A DNA stretch of 64,000 bases from Granulicella mallensis MP5ACTX8 (GTDB lineage: Bacteria; Acidobacteriota; Terriglobia; Terriglobales; Acidobacteriaceae): positions 868,001 to 932,000 of the forward strand of contig NC_016631.1 in NCBI RefSeq assembly GCF_000178955.2, in the 5' to 3' direction. Under the pieces are notes generated by a model. It saw only the letters and a program-made list of their open reading frames with translations. It had not been told where the DNA came from and searched no databases. This document shows, in pieces, positions 53,159 to 62,479 of the stretch (position 1 is the first letter of the stretch; every line of letters starts with the position of its first letter). Position numbers and translations under genes: made by a program.

Positions 53159-53902
53159 CTACTGTGGTCCACCTGGCTGGGGGTTCAGCTTCTCAGCGGC
53201 GAGTGCGCCGGCGGGGCCAGGATTGCCCTTGGCGTCCTTGTCTTTGTCCTTCAGCTTGGCGTAGATCTCTTTGGCCTTGTCGGCCTTGCCTTCGGCGCTG
53301 TACAGCTCGGCGAGCTGGATCTGAGCGAGGCCCGGAGGGACAGTGGAAGCCTTGCCGTTCGAAAGCTCGTTGTAGAGGTCGACGGCCTGGGCATCGCGGT
53401 TGGTCTGCTCATAGATCTGTGCGAGTGACATCTTTGCGAGAGCGGCGAGGTCGTGGTTCCAGCTTCCGGCAACCTTCTTGAAGGTGTCTTCCGCGGGACC
53501 GTTCTGGCCCTCTTCCATGTAGGTCAGGCCAGAGAAGTAGAGCGCGAGCTTGCCGGACTCCGTCAGGCCGTAGTGCTGGGCAACGCTCTGGAACTGAGTG
53601 TTGGCAGCGGCTGCGCGCTCACTGATCGAGGCATAGCTCTTGGTGCCCGGAGGCAAGGGTTGGCCGGGCATGGCCACAGGGGTCTGATAGGTCTGCATGG
53701 CCTCGCCGAAGGCCGTAGCGGCGGCCGTCGAGTGATGCTGGAACAGGACATAACCGCCGACGATGGCGAGGATCACCACTACGGCTGCAACGCCAGCGCC
53801 GATGGCTGTCTGACGATTGTTCTTGGCCCACTCGGCGCCGTGCTCGGTGAGGGTAATGAACTGGTCTGGCTGCTTCAATTCACGCTTGGTCGCGTTATCC
53901 AC
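53159..53902 (-). CDS. Membrane-anchored TPR protein (YfgM/BamD-like)
   Basis: 247 residues from the GTG at 53902 with GGACGGA upstream; the longer frame to 54175 is not protein-like. A cytoplasmic N-tail, one transmembrane helix (about 31-53, TAIGAGVAAVVVILAIVGGYVLF) and a TPR-rich body (about 80-225: KLALYFSGLTYMEEGQNGPAEDTFKKVAGSWNHDLAALAKMSLAQIYEQTNR). Resembles YfgM, an ancillary SecYEG protein, or TPR_21 domains. Divergent from the GvpL/F-like gene. Confidence 0.82.
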   Translation of the reverse strand: MDNATKRELKQPDQFITLTEHGAEWAKNNRQTAIGAGVAAVVVILAIVGGYVLFQHHSTAAATAFGEAMQTYQTPVAMPGQPLPPGTKSYASISERAAAANTQFQSVAQHYGLTESGKLALYFSGLTYMEEGQNGPAEDTFKKVAGSWNHDLAALAKMSLAQIYEQTNRDAQAVDLYNELSNGKASTVPPGLAQIQLAELYSAEGKADKAKEIYAKLKDKDKDAKGNPGPAGALAAEKLNPQPGGPQ

Positions 53903-54287
53903 TTGAATTCCGTCCTTAAAAACATCTGCAAGAGATCGCGGGCCCACCGTCCACGCATCCATCCAGTCTAGCAGTTCGCGGAGCCTGGAGCCCCAAATTG
54001 GCGCAAAAGCAGGAAAACAGGGGAGGATAGGCGTTTGCTGCCAACCGGAGGCTATTGACACATTAGTTAATAAGTTTTTTATTCCCTCGGTAACGGTTTT
54101 CCAGCTCTTGCCAATCGTATGAATTAGGGCATAGTATCTGCTCGCAATCGGTTCAGTGCACAATTCCCAGGGCACGCGCCAGGTTGCGCTCGTTCACATG
54201 CTTTTTGCTGTTTTGACGTTTGAAAACAACAAATTACCTGACAGGGCACTTGACCCCCTCAGCGTTTTCAGGAGCGACATAAATTTT

Positions 54288-55037
54288 ATGGCATGGTATG
54301 CCTACTGCATCGCCGAACGTAGTGCGTTTCCCGAACTGGCACGTCATCGCCGTCCGACCCCATTGACTGGAGTTACCGGTCTTTTTGGAAACCAAACCTT
54401 CCTTTTCCCAGCAGCCGATCTTGCGGTCGTCGTCTCCGAGCATCAGCCCGAAGACGCTGCCCGCATGGTGGGGGCCGATGCCCAGTTGGCGGCCCGCGAC
54501 CATTGTCGTGTGATCTCCAGTTGTTTCGCCAAATCCACGGTTCTACCGTTCCGGTTTGGAACCACGTTTGAGGATGACGACGCCCTGCGCCGTTCCGTCC
54601 GTTCCAATCAGCGGCATTTCCTGGCTAACGTCGAGCGTCTGCGCGGCAAGGCCGAGATGCACATCAAGCTCCTGGTGGACGATATCTGTCCGGAGACCAA
54701 GGGGATGGGGCATCAGCCTGCGACTGTCGGTCAGCAGTATCTGTCGCACCTGCGCGAGTCGGCGAGCCGCCAGCGCGAGCGCCAGTCGCGCGCACGGGCG
54801 CTCTCCGTGCAGATGCACCGGATGTTCCTCCCGCTAGCCGAAGAGGTCACCTGCAAGCGCATGGACTCGGGCAAGATGCTGCTGGACATCGCTCACCTGG
54901 TGGACAAGAAGACCGTGGAGCGCTATCAGAACAAGTACAGCACCGCTACGCAGCAGATGAAGGACTGCAACATGCAACTCTCAGGCCCCTGGCCGCCGTA
55001 TCACTTCGTGCATCGCGATCAGCGCACGAACGCGTAG
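54288..55037 (+). CDS. GvpL/GvpF-family protein
   Basis: 249 residues from the ATG at 54288. MAWYAYCIAE, LAVVVSEH, then HCRVISSCFAKSTVLPFRFGTTFEDDDALRRSVRSNQRHFLANVERLRGKAEMHIKLLV match GvpL/GvpF, gas-vesicle accessory proteins. No other gas-vesicle gene (such as gvpA) is in this window, so it is an orphan here; lone GvpL/F-like proteins occur in non-floating soil bacteria, role unknown. The C-terminal ~70 residues are variable. The upstream frame from 54156 is rejected. Confidence 0.85.
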   Translation: MAWYAYCIAERSAFPELARHRRPTPLTGVTGLFGNQTFLFPAADLAVVVSEHQPEDAARMVGADAQLAARDHCRVISSCFAKSTVLPFRFGTTFEDDDALRRSVRSNQRHFLANVERLRGKAEMHIKLLVDDICPETKGMGHQPATVGQQYLSHLRESASRQRERQSRARALSVQMHRMFLPLAEEVTCKRMDSGKMLLDIAHLVDKKTVERYQNKYSTATQQMKDCNMQLSGPWPPYHFVHRDQRTNA

Positions 55038-55048
55038 GCTGTGATTCG

Positions 55049-55096
55049 ACACACGCAAGAATGCCCCGGCGATCGCCGGGGCATTCTTGCGTGTGT
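55049..55096. terminator. Perfect 48-bp palindrome between convergent genes
   Basis: Arms of 24 bases (55049-55072 and 55073-55096), centre GATC, no mismatches, followed on the + strand by TTCTTAAA. A bidirectional terminator for the GvpL/F-like and pgsA genes. Confidence 0.9.
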
Positions 55097-55098
55097 TC

Positions 55099-55752
55099 TT
55101 AAACTGTTGGGGCGATCTCGCGTTTTTTGCGGCTCAATATCGAACTGCGGCGGCGGCGCTTGCCGGTAGAGGCGCGGTCGATCTTCTTCCAGAAACCGAC
55201 GAAGTAGTCCACCGCCGAGATGATCGATACGATCGACATCCAGTAGATCGCGGTGACGGCGATCAGGTGCACGCCGATCGGGAAGCCCCACAGGTTCCAG
55301 TAGTCCCAGCGATGATTCAGGATCGCCGCCACGACCGAGACGATCTGGATGACGGTCTTCAGCTTGCCCAGTTCGCTGGCCTCGATGGTGAAGCCCTCGG
55401 AGGACGCAATCGATCGCAGGCCGCTCACGAGGAACTCGCGGCCGATGACCAGCACCGCAATCCAGGGGGGGACGATGCGGGGGTTGTAGGCCACCAGAAC
55501 GATATAGGCGGCGGTTACCATCAGCTTGTCCGCCAGCGGATCGAGCAGGATGCCCAGTGTGGTGATTTGGCCACGCTTGCGAGCCAGGTAGCCGTCGAGG
55601 CCGTCCGTGATCGAAGCCAGAATGAACAGTGCCGAGGCAAAGAGCTCCTGCTCGCCGTGGAACCCCTGCAAGGGGAACTTCGGCGACAACGCCCAGATCA
55701 GCAGCGGGACGCTGGCGATGCGGGTGAGCGTGATGGAGTTGGGCAGGTTCAC
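55099..55752 (-). CDS. pgsA: CDP-diacylglycerol--glycerol-3-phosphate 3-phosphatidyltransferase
   Basis: 217 residues with the CDP-alcohol phosphatidyltransferase motif DGLDGYLARKRGQITTLGILLDPLADKL (DGxxARxGxxxDxxxD) near 60-88 and four to six transmembrane helices. It makes phosphatidylglycerol-phosphate in the inner membrane. The C-terminal tail (KIDRASTGKRRRRSSILSRKKREIAPTV) is strongly basic. ATG at 55752. Confidence 0.93.
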   Translation of the reverse strand: MNLPNSITLTRIASVPLLIWALSPKFPLQGFHGEQELFASALFILASITDGLDGYLARKRGQITTLGILLDPLADKLMVTAAYIVLVAYNPRIVPPWIAVLVIGREFLVSGLRSIASSEGFTIEASELGKLKTVIQIVSVVAAILNHRWDYWNLWGFPIGVHLIAVTAIYWMSIVSIISAVDYFVGFWKKIDRASTGKRRRRSSILSRKKREIAPTV

Positions 55753-55879
55753 GGAAATGGGCCTACGGGTTCACGGAAATGAAGGGTGCGTGAACACTGT
55801 CATTCTCCCATACAGCAGAGTGTAGAGAGTAGAGGATAGCGTGTAGAGAAAAACTGCGCTGCTCTCTACACTCTATCCT

Positions 55880-55996
55880 CTAGAGCATTTTCCCTGTTGC
55901 TGGGAGTCCGAAAGCGGGCGTGCAGTGGCGTTTTCATTGGGGAAAACGCCCATAAAGATCGAGGCACCGCTCTACCCTACAGGGAAAATCCTCTAC
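55880..55996. mobile_element. 117-bp MITE-like repeat, copy 2
   Basis: Same length and ends as copies 1 and 3: CTAGAGCATTTTCCCTGT on the left and ACAGGGAAAATCCTCTA on the right. The internal hairpin reads GGCGTTTTC/GGAAAACGCC, i.e. both arms changed together compared with copy 1 (CCGTTTTTC/GGAAAAACGG). It lies between pgsA and gdhA, flanked by GAGTGTAGAG-type word repeats (about 55818-55880) that form further palindromes. Confidence 0.8.
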
Positions 55997-56012
55997 CCTC
56001 TACACTCTGCCT

Positions 56013-57326
<1,314 letters not shown>

Positions 57327-57373
57327 TGCGCTCGCTCCTTGAATCCGTCTTTTGCACACTCAAGGACAGCATA

Positions 57374-57820
57374 GACCCGATAGGGTCTTTGGCCAGGCCG
57401 ATCCGTGGCCAAACATTGGATCATAGGCCTGTATTTCAAGTACATGCAAGGCGGGAGGTGCTTCTTTTTGTTCACATTATCTTCCAGGGCGTGTCTCTAA
57501 AGTTGCAGCATCAGTCAAAGCTGGTTCGAAATATAAGCTGCTGGAAATGGTGGGGTGGCTCTCTTGCCCGTAAGAGTGCAGCTACGCGTTACGAGGCATC
57601 TTCTGCGACGCGCTGCTGCATGAAGACACGCCCGCCTTCATGGCAGCGATGAAGACACTCAAACCATTGGAGCCGCCATACCGAACCGTTCGGACAAGCA
57701 AGTTCTCCCCGCCGGGTACACCGTGAACAGCTGGACCTGTTGCCCGGGGACGGGTACAAGCGCATCCGGGGAGGCGACGATGCTGATGGACTGGGTGTGG
57801 ATGTACCGGTAGAGGTCGCG
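57374..57820 (-). pseudogene. Degraded coding remnant downstream of the effector
   Basis: On the minus strand 57820-57580 two frames look like pieces of one protein: RDLYRYIHTQSISIVASPD...QLFTVYPAG in one frame continuing as GENLLVRTVRYGGSNGLSVFIAA in the next, i.e. a frameshift near 57710. It adjoins MITE copy 3. It may be the broken 3' part of the neighbouring effector operon. 57374-57580 holds nothing I recognise; the gdhA promoter would be here. Confidence 0.35.
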
Positions 57821-57937
57821 CTAGAGCAAATTTCCTGTTACTGGGAAGTTGAATCGGGCGTGCAGTACCGTTTTTCTGGGGGAAAACAGCCATAAATGTC
57901 GCGGTTCCGCTATACACCTACAGGAAATTTGCGCTAG
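57821..57937. mobile_element. 117-bp MITE-like repeat, copy 3
   Basis: CTAGAGCAAATTTCCTGT on the left, ACAGGAAATTTGCGCTAG on the right. Nearly identical to copy 1 over the whole length. Its right end overlaps the last codon and supplies the stop codon (57934-57936) of the gene at 57934-58878. Confidence 0.88.
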
Positions 57938-58878
57938 CGGTGGCCGCCGATGGGGGGTGAGGGCAAGGTGGACTGGATCATGTGGGCGGGGATGGAGCCG
58001 GTCTGCTCTGCGCTGGACTGGGCGTGGGGGTGGTTGCTGAAGAAAAGTTTGTGCGCTCCCCAGCCGCTGAACCAGCCAGCACCAGCACCGGCGATGGCGG
58101 CAACGGCAAGAAGGGTGAGACCGCCGGTTTCAGGGGCAAGGACGAGAAGGAGGGCGACGGTGCCCTCCGAGGCGAGGGCGCCACCGGCCCAGCTTGCGCC
58201 TTCGACGCCAGCAGTCTGGAGTTTTTCACCCTTGGGGGCTTTGTAGACGTTGTAAGCGGAAGCGGCGATGCCGAGGGGGAGGAGGATTTTGCCGCCGACG
58301 CGAAGATACTCGCCCGCGCGTGCGGCGCTGCCGCTAACGACGCTGTTGGGGCGAACGGAGCCGGAGATCAGCCACTCATCCATGGTGGCGCCGGACGCTT
58401 GGAATTTGGGGTTGCCGAGGGCTTTGCGAATAAGGTTTGCGTCAGTTCGACCACCGATGCCGTAGCCCTCAAAGCGCTTGAGGGCGGCAGGCATTTTCTG
58501 GGGTAGCCAGTCGCGGGCTTCAAGCGCGACGGTTGCGGCCGGGCCTTGGCGGATGCGGAGGCCACGTGCGATGCGGGTGCGCTCGGCGGTGGCCCACGGC
58601 GCGATTTCAGCGTCAGAGACGCCCGAGGCTCGTTTGGCGTCGATTTCGACCTTGAGCTGACCGACCTGCTGGTTGTAGCTGTCGCGGATCTTGTCGACGT
58701 TTGTGAGGAAGGTGGTGCCGACGCCGAGGGTGGAGCCACTGCCGATGGCCTCGAGTGTGCGGACGGCTTCGCCGTGGTCGCGTGCGGGAACTTTGATGGT
58801 GCGGGCGCGGCGGTGGTGGCTGTCGGGGTGGGCCTGGGCTATGGAGTTGGGCTGATGGTTGGGCTGCGGGGTCGGCAT
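57934..58878 (-). CDS. Putative secreted effector with glycine-zipper hydrophobic region
   Basis: 314 residues. Polar, Arg/Gln-rich N-terminal half with no motif I recognise; residues about 195-285 are hydrophobic with glycine-zipper spacing (PLGIAASAYNVY, then LLLVLAPETGGLTLLAVAAIAGAGAGWFSGWGAHKLFF). Such a region could insert into membranes. It is the last gene of a three-gene unit that starts with an Hcp-like tube protein, so it is a candidate cargo of a type VI-like or phage-tail-like apparatus. Its stop codon lies inside the MITE-like repeat, so the native C-terminus may be lost. Confidence 0.5.
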   Translation of the reverse strand: MPTPQPNHQPNSIAQAHPDSHHRRARTIKVPARDHGEAVRTLEAIGSGSTLGVGTTFLTNVDKIRDSYNQQVGQLKVEIDAKRASGVSDAEIAPWATAERTRIARGLRIRQGPAATVALEARDWLPQKMPAALKRFEGYGIGGRTDANLIRKALGNPKFQASGATMDEWLISGSVRPNSVVSGSAARAGEYLRVGGKILLPLGIAASAYNVYKAPKGEKLQTAGVEGASWAGGALASEGTVALLLVLAPETGGLTLLAVAAIAGAGAGWFSGWGAHKLFFSNHPHAQSSAEQTGSIPAHMIQSTLPSPPIGGHR

Positions 58879-58905
58879 AAGGCTCCGGCTTCTGGTTGAG
58901 CGGGG

Positions 58906-59334
58906 TTACAAGGGCGTGGGCGGGAAGACGGCGGGGTCGAGGGGGCCCTGGAGCTCCCAAGGGAAGTCGGCTGTGGGGATGGATTCCGGGGGCGCGACCT
59001 TGGGGCCTGGGCTTTGGAGCATGCCGAGGATGCCGCCCGTCATCCAGCGTTTGGGCGGCCAGAAGATCTGCGCTTTGAAGTAGCCGCGATTGCCCTGAAG
59101 GTGTTGGGCCCATGCCTTGTGGGTGGGGAGGCCGATGTCGTCGGGGATGACCCAGAGGGCGTCGCCGAAGTCCATGAGGTCGAAGCGGCCGTCGTTACCG
59201 TGGAGGGGGGAACCGAACTCGACCTCAATGACCCGGCGGAGGGCGGCCAGGGGGCGCTCGGCAGCGATGCGCCCGTCGATGCGAAAGCGGATGAGGGGTG
59301 GGTCGTAGAGGATGGCAGGCGTTTGGGCGGCCAT
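58906..59334 (-). CDS. Protein of unknown function next to the Hcp-like gene
   Basis: 142 residues, starting 8 bases after the Hcp-like stop and ending 27 bases before the effector candidate. Globular, Pro-rich C-terminus (FPWELQGPLDPAVFPPTPL), central YFKAQIFWPPKRWMTGGILGML. No family recognised. Its place between tube protein and candidate effector suggests an adaptor or chaperone, purely by context. Confidence 0.5.
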   Translation of the reverse strand: MAAQTPAILYDPPLIRFRIDGRIAAERPLAALRRVIEVEFGSPLHGNDGRFDLMDFGDALWVIPDDIGLPTHKAWAQHLQGNRGYFKAQIFWPPKRWMTGGILGMLQSPGPKVAPPESIPTADFPWELQGPLDPAVFPPTPL

Positions 59335-59342
59335 GGGATACG

Positions 59343-59756
59343 TTAGTTGCCCATAGCGACGTTGATGAAGTTTTTGCCGTCGAGGGCGGGCTGGATGCTA
59401 AGCGACAGGGTGTGATTGCCGCCGCCGCCGCTGCCGGTGGTGAAGTTGGAAATCCAGCCCTGGAAGGTGTAGGTACAGAGGGCGTCGGCCTGGTTTTCGT
59501 CCTGCCAGAACTCGATCTTGATGGTCTTGATCTTTTCGCGGGTGACGCCATTGGCCAGGTCGTAGAGGGCCTGGAGGGTGGCGTAGGTGAGGTTGACGGT
59601 GTCGTGCATGTCGGCGGTGCACTCGATGGCGCAGCGGGTGGAGCCTATCATGGGCATGCCCATGTCGTCGTGGACGGTGGCGAGGGAGACGTGGGCGGCG
59701 AGGGCATTGAACTTGTTGCCATCAATGGTGATGGTGGTGTTAGAGGGCTGAGGCAT
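59343..59756 (-). CDS. Hcp-like/phage tail tube-like protein
   Basis: 137 residues, all beta by appearance: TITIDGNKFNALAAHVSLATVHDDMGMPMIGSTRCAIECTADMHD and IKTIKIEFWQDENQADALCTYTFQGWISNFTTGS followed by LSLSIQPALD. The pattern recalls Hcp, the hexameric tube of type VI secretion, and related tail-tube proteins. No sheath, baseplate or ATPase gene is in the window, so this is an orphan tube gene with two co-oriented partners, a layout typical of satellite effector cassettes. Confidence 0.6.
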   Translation of the reverse strand: MPQPSNTTITIDGNKFNALAAHVSLATVHDDMGMPMIGSTRCAIECTADMHDTVNLTYATLQALYDLANGVTREKIKTIKIEFWQDENQADALCTYTFQGWISNFTTGSGGGGNHTLSLSIQPALDGKNFINVAMGN

Positions 59757-60251
59757 CGCGGAGAGGGTCCCCTTCGGGGTGGATTATACCCTGCCAGAAG
59801 GGGTTGGGTGGTCCGATTTCGTGCTTGGGGATGGAACGGGGAGCAGGAGGTTGCGGCATTCACTCCAGCTAATTCGACCAGAGTGCTCGTTCTGTCGACT
59901 TGTGACTGAAAGGGGCGAATGTTGTAGTCGTGCCATCGTAGTGCGTCATTCGTTCGTTGCAGAATGAGGGGCGAGCAAGCCTTGGGCCTTTTGTTCGCAG
60001 CCGAAAAAAGCCCGGGTCTAAAGGCCAATTTCTACATGGTCCTTATTCCGTAGCCTAAGGCTACGGCTATTCCGTCTTCTTGACGCTGAAGCGTCCGGGC
60101 GTGCGCTTCGCGCTGTGCTCGGAATGACAACCAGAAAAGCAAAAGCAAAAGCAGAGGTAACGCTTTGCGCAATTTGATGACAGGCCTACACCTGTTGTCT
60201 GCCTTGCATCTCACTGCATTGGGATACGTCCTGAACGAGGAGAGATACTGA
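59757..60251. other. Intergenic region with dispersed repeat
   Basis: About 495 bases without a supported gene. Around 59990-60030 it carries a copy of the GTTCGCAGCCGAAAAAAGCCCGGG-type repeat also seen near 25972. At 60118-60150 the string CGGAATGACAACCAGAAAAG... is the inverse of a copy at the very end of the window (63969-63999). A GAGGAG site near 60236 belongs to the next gene. Confidence 0.5.
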
Positions 60252-60401
60252 ATGACGAAACTGAAACCGCTTGCAGCCTTTCTTTTGGCTGGTGTGGTCA
60301 TGCTGGGGCTGACGGGTTGCCCGCACCATCATCGCGATCATTACCCACCACCGCCTGATCACCACGATATCGATCATGACCACGACGGGGATCACCACTA
60401 G
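60252..60401 (+). CDS. Small His/Asp-rich lipoprotein
   Basis: 49 residues. MTKLKPLAAFLLAGVVMLGLTGC is a lipoprotein signal with Cys23 as first mature residue; the 27 mature residues contain ten His and seven Asp with no other complex residues (PHHHRDHYPPPPDHHDIDHDHD-type, read with the limit in mind). GAGGAG lies 9-10 bases before the ATG. Such tails can bind Zn2+, Cu2+ or Ni2+; a metal buffer or chaperone at the membrane is an inference. Confidence 0.7.
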   Translation: MTKLKPLAAFLLAGVVMLGLTGCPHHHRDHYPPPPDHHDIDHDHDGDHH

Positions 60402-60455
60402 GTTCTTCGGAGTTCATTAGAGCGCCTGTGGGCATCTCCTCGGTATCATGAGGAG

Positions 60456-61970
60456 ATGCCTACGCGCACGATTACGACACCGTCCCTCCGCGACTTCCAA
60501 CGGCTTGCCCGAACCCACTCGCTGGTCCCCGTTACGCGCACCGTCGCCGCCGATCTTGAAACCCCTGTCTCGGCCTTTCTGCGTGTTGCCGCGAAAGAGC
60601 CTGAGGCCTTTCTGCTGGAGTCTGTCGAAGGCGGCGAGCATGTGGGCCGGTATACCTTCATCGGGATTCGACCCTACAAGAAGATGATTGCGCGCGACGG
60701 CCAGATCACCGTCATCGAAGGCCGCAAGCGGCGCACCTATGACGCCGATATCTTCAGCGAGTTGAAGACCGCTCTGGAAGGCGAGACGCCGGCCAAGCTG
60801 CCCGGTCTGCCGCCTTTTACCGCCGGTGCTGTGGGCTTCTTTGCGTATGACGTCGTGCGTCGCATTGAGAAGTTGCCGGAGCTGGCTGCCGACGAACTTC
60901 ATGTTCCGGACGCGTACCTGATGTTCTTCGACGAGGTGCTGGCCTTCGATCATGTGAAGAAGGCGATCCATTTGATTGTGACGGCGGGGGCTCGGGCGCG
61001 GCTGAACACCGCGGCCTATGCCGATGCGAATAAGCGGCTCAACCGGCTGGAACGCCTGTTGAACACCGCGATTCCGAAGCTCCCTGTCTCCAGCGCGAAG
61101 GGAGCGCTCAAGCTGAAGCCGCGCACGAAGGCTGCCGACTTTATGCGCGCCGTCGAGACGACGAAGGAGTACATCACGGCGGGAGACATCTTCCAGTGCG
61201 TGCTCTCGCAGCGCTTCGACTGCGTGCCGGGTGTCGATGCGTTCGAGATCTATCGCTCCCTGCGCATCGTGAATCCCTCGCCCTATCTGTACTTTCTGCG
61301 CTTTGGCCTGGGAGGGGAAGGGAAGAAGAGCAAGAAGCGGGAGGCGCATATTGTGGGCTCGTCGCCGGAGCTATTGGTCCGTGTGCACGATGGCAATGTT
61401 GAGTATCGTCCCATTGCAGGCACGCGTCCTCGCGGTACGGATGAAGCCGCGGACCGCGCGCTTGAGGAGAGCCTGCGCTCCGACGCCAAGGAGGTGGCGG
61501 AGCATGTGATGCTCGTTGACCTTGGCCGCAACGATGTAGGCCGTGTCAGCGAGTACGGCACGGTGCGGGTAAAGGACCTGATGTTTATCGAGCGCTACTC
61601 GCATGTGATGCATTTGGTGAGCGCGCTCGAAGGCAAGCTACGCTCGGACCTTGCGCCGGTCGATGCCTTCCGGGCCTGCTTCCCTGCGGGTACGCTGAGT
61701 GGTGCACCGAAGATCCGGGCGATGGAGATTATCGAAGAGCTTGAGCCTGCGCGGCGCGGTGTCTATGGCGGCGCGATCTTCTATGCGGATTTCAGCGGCA
61801 ACCTTGATTCCTGCATTGCGATTCGCACGTTGTTTATGGATGGGGAGAAGGGTTATATCCAGGCGGGTGCGGGGATTGTTGCCGATTCGGTGCCTCTGAA
61901 GGAGCATGAAGAGTGTGGGAATAAGGCTAAGGCTGTGGTGAGAGCGATTGAGCGGGCGAGAGGTGTGTGA
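60456..61970 (+). CDS. trpE: Anthranilate synthase component I
   Basis: 504 residues. N-terminal regulatory part with LLESVEGGEHVGRYTFIG (Trp-binding LLES site), then the chorismate-binding domain with EYITAGDIFQCVLSQRFDCVPGVDAFEIYRSLRIVNPSPYLYFLRFG, HIVGSSPELLVR, RPIAGTRPRG, LVDLGRNDVGRVSEYGTVRV, FPAGTLSGAPKIRAMEIIEELEP and QAGAGIVADSVP. First step of tryptophan synthesis. trpG is not adjacent, so the operon is either split or continues beyond the window. Confidence 0.97.
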   Translation: MPTRTITTPSLRDFQRLARTHSLVPVTRTVAADLETPVSAFLRVAAKEPEAFLLESVEGGEHVGRYTFIGIRPYKKMIARDGQITVIEGRKRRTYDADIFSELKTALEGETPAKLPGLPPFTAGAVGFFAYDVVRRIEKLPELAADELHVPDAYLMFFDEVLAFDHVKKAIHLIVTAGARARLNTAAYADANKRLNRLERLLNTAIPKLPVSSAKGALKLKPRTKAADFMRAVETTKEYITAGDIFQCVLSQRFDCVPGVDAFEIYRSLRIVNPSPYLYFLRFGLGGEGKKSKKREAHIVGSSPELLVRVHDGNVEYRPIAGTRPRGTDEAADRALEESLRSDAKEVAEHVMLVDLGRNDVGRVSEYGTVRVKDLMFIERYSHVMHLVSALEGKLRSDLAPVDAFRACFPAGTLSGAPKIRAMEIIEELEPARRGVYGGAIFYADFSGNLDSCIAIRTLFMDGEKGYIQAGAGIVADSVPLKEHEECGNKAKAVVRAIERARGV

Positions 61971-62479
61971 GCTTTAGGGGTGGCGGTAATTCGTTCCCGG
62001 TTTAGCCAAATGGCTTTGAAGGGGCGGGGCTTCAGCCCTGCCGTTGAGATAGCACCTAAAGCGGCTTCAGCCGCAGAGGGTGGCAGGCGAGAAGTGCACG
62101 CTTATTCCAGCATCATTCCCTCAGTGGCTAAAGCCACTGCATATAGCGACTTCTAACGGCGGGGCTGAAGCCCCGCCCCTTCAAAGCAAAAGCGGGCTGT
62201 AGCCCTGAGGAGCGACCTATCGTGGCTGCACGATATACCGCCCCTTCAGGGCTCAATTTCCTTTACTACTTGACCCAGGGTTCCTGCACCGCAGCGAGCA
62301 AAGAACGCTCGCTGCGGATGCATCCACCCTGGGCTGGGATATACCGCCCCTTTGGGGCTTTACCCGTGGCTGTCTTTGCATTTTCCCCGTTGATCGAAAT
62401 GACAGGCTTTGGTGGGTAGGTTTGTCAGTACATCGGTAGTACTAAAATGCATTCAGCGGCACGAGTACGAGAGGAATGA
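61971..62479. repeat. Inverted-repeat cluster after trpE
   Basis: About 509 bases with no supported gene. Palindromic words GGGGCTTCAGCCC, GCGGCTTCAGCCGC, AGTGGCTAAAGCCACT, GGCGGGGCTGAAGCCCCGCC, GGGCTGTAGCCC and CCGCAGCGAGC...GCTCGCTGCGG form a series of hairpins. Related to the cluster at 2756-3175. A GAGAGGAATGA-type site precedes the ATG at 62480. Confidence 0.7.

Noticed and set aside
54156..54287. N-terminal extension of the GvpL/F-like gene
   Set aside because: The family starts at MAWYAYCIAE; the extension is not conserved-looking.
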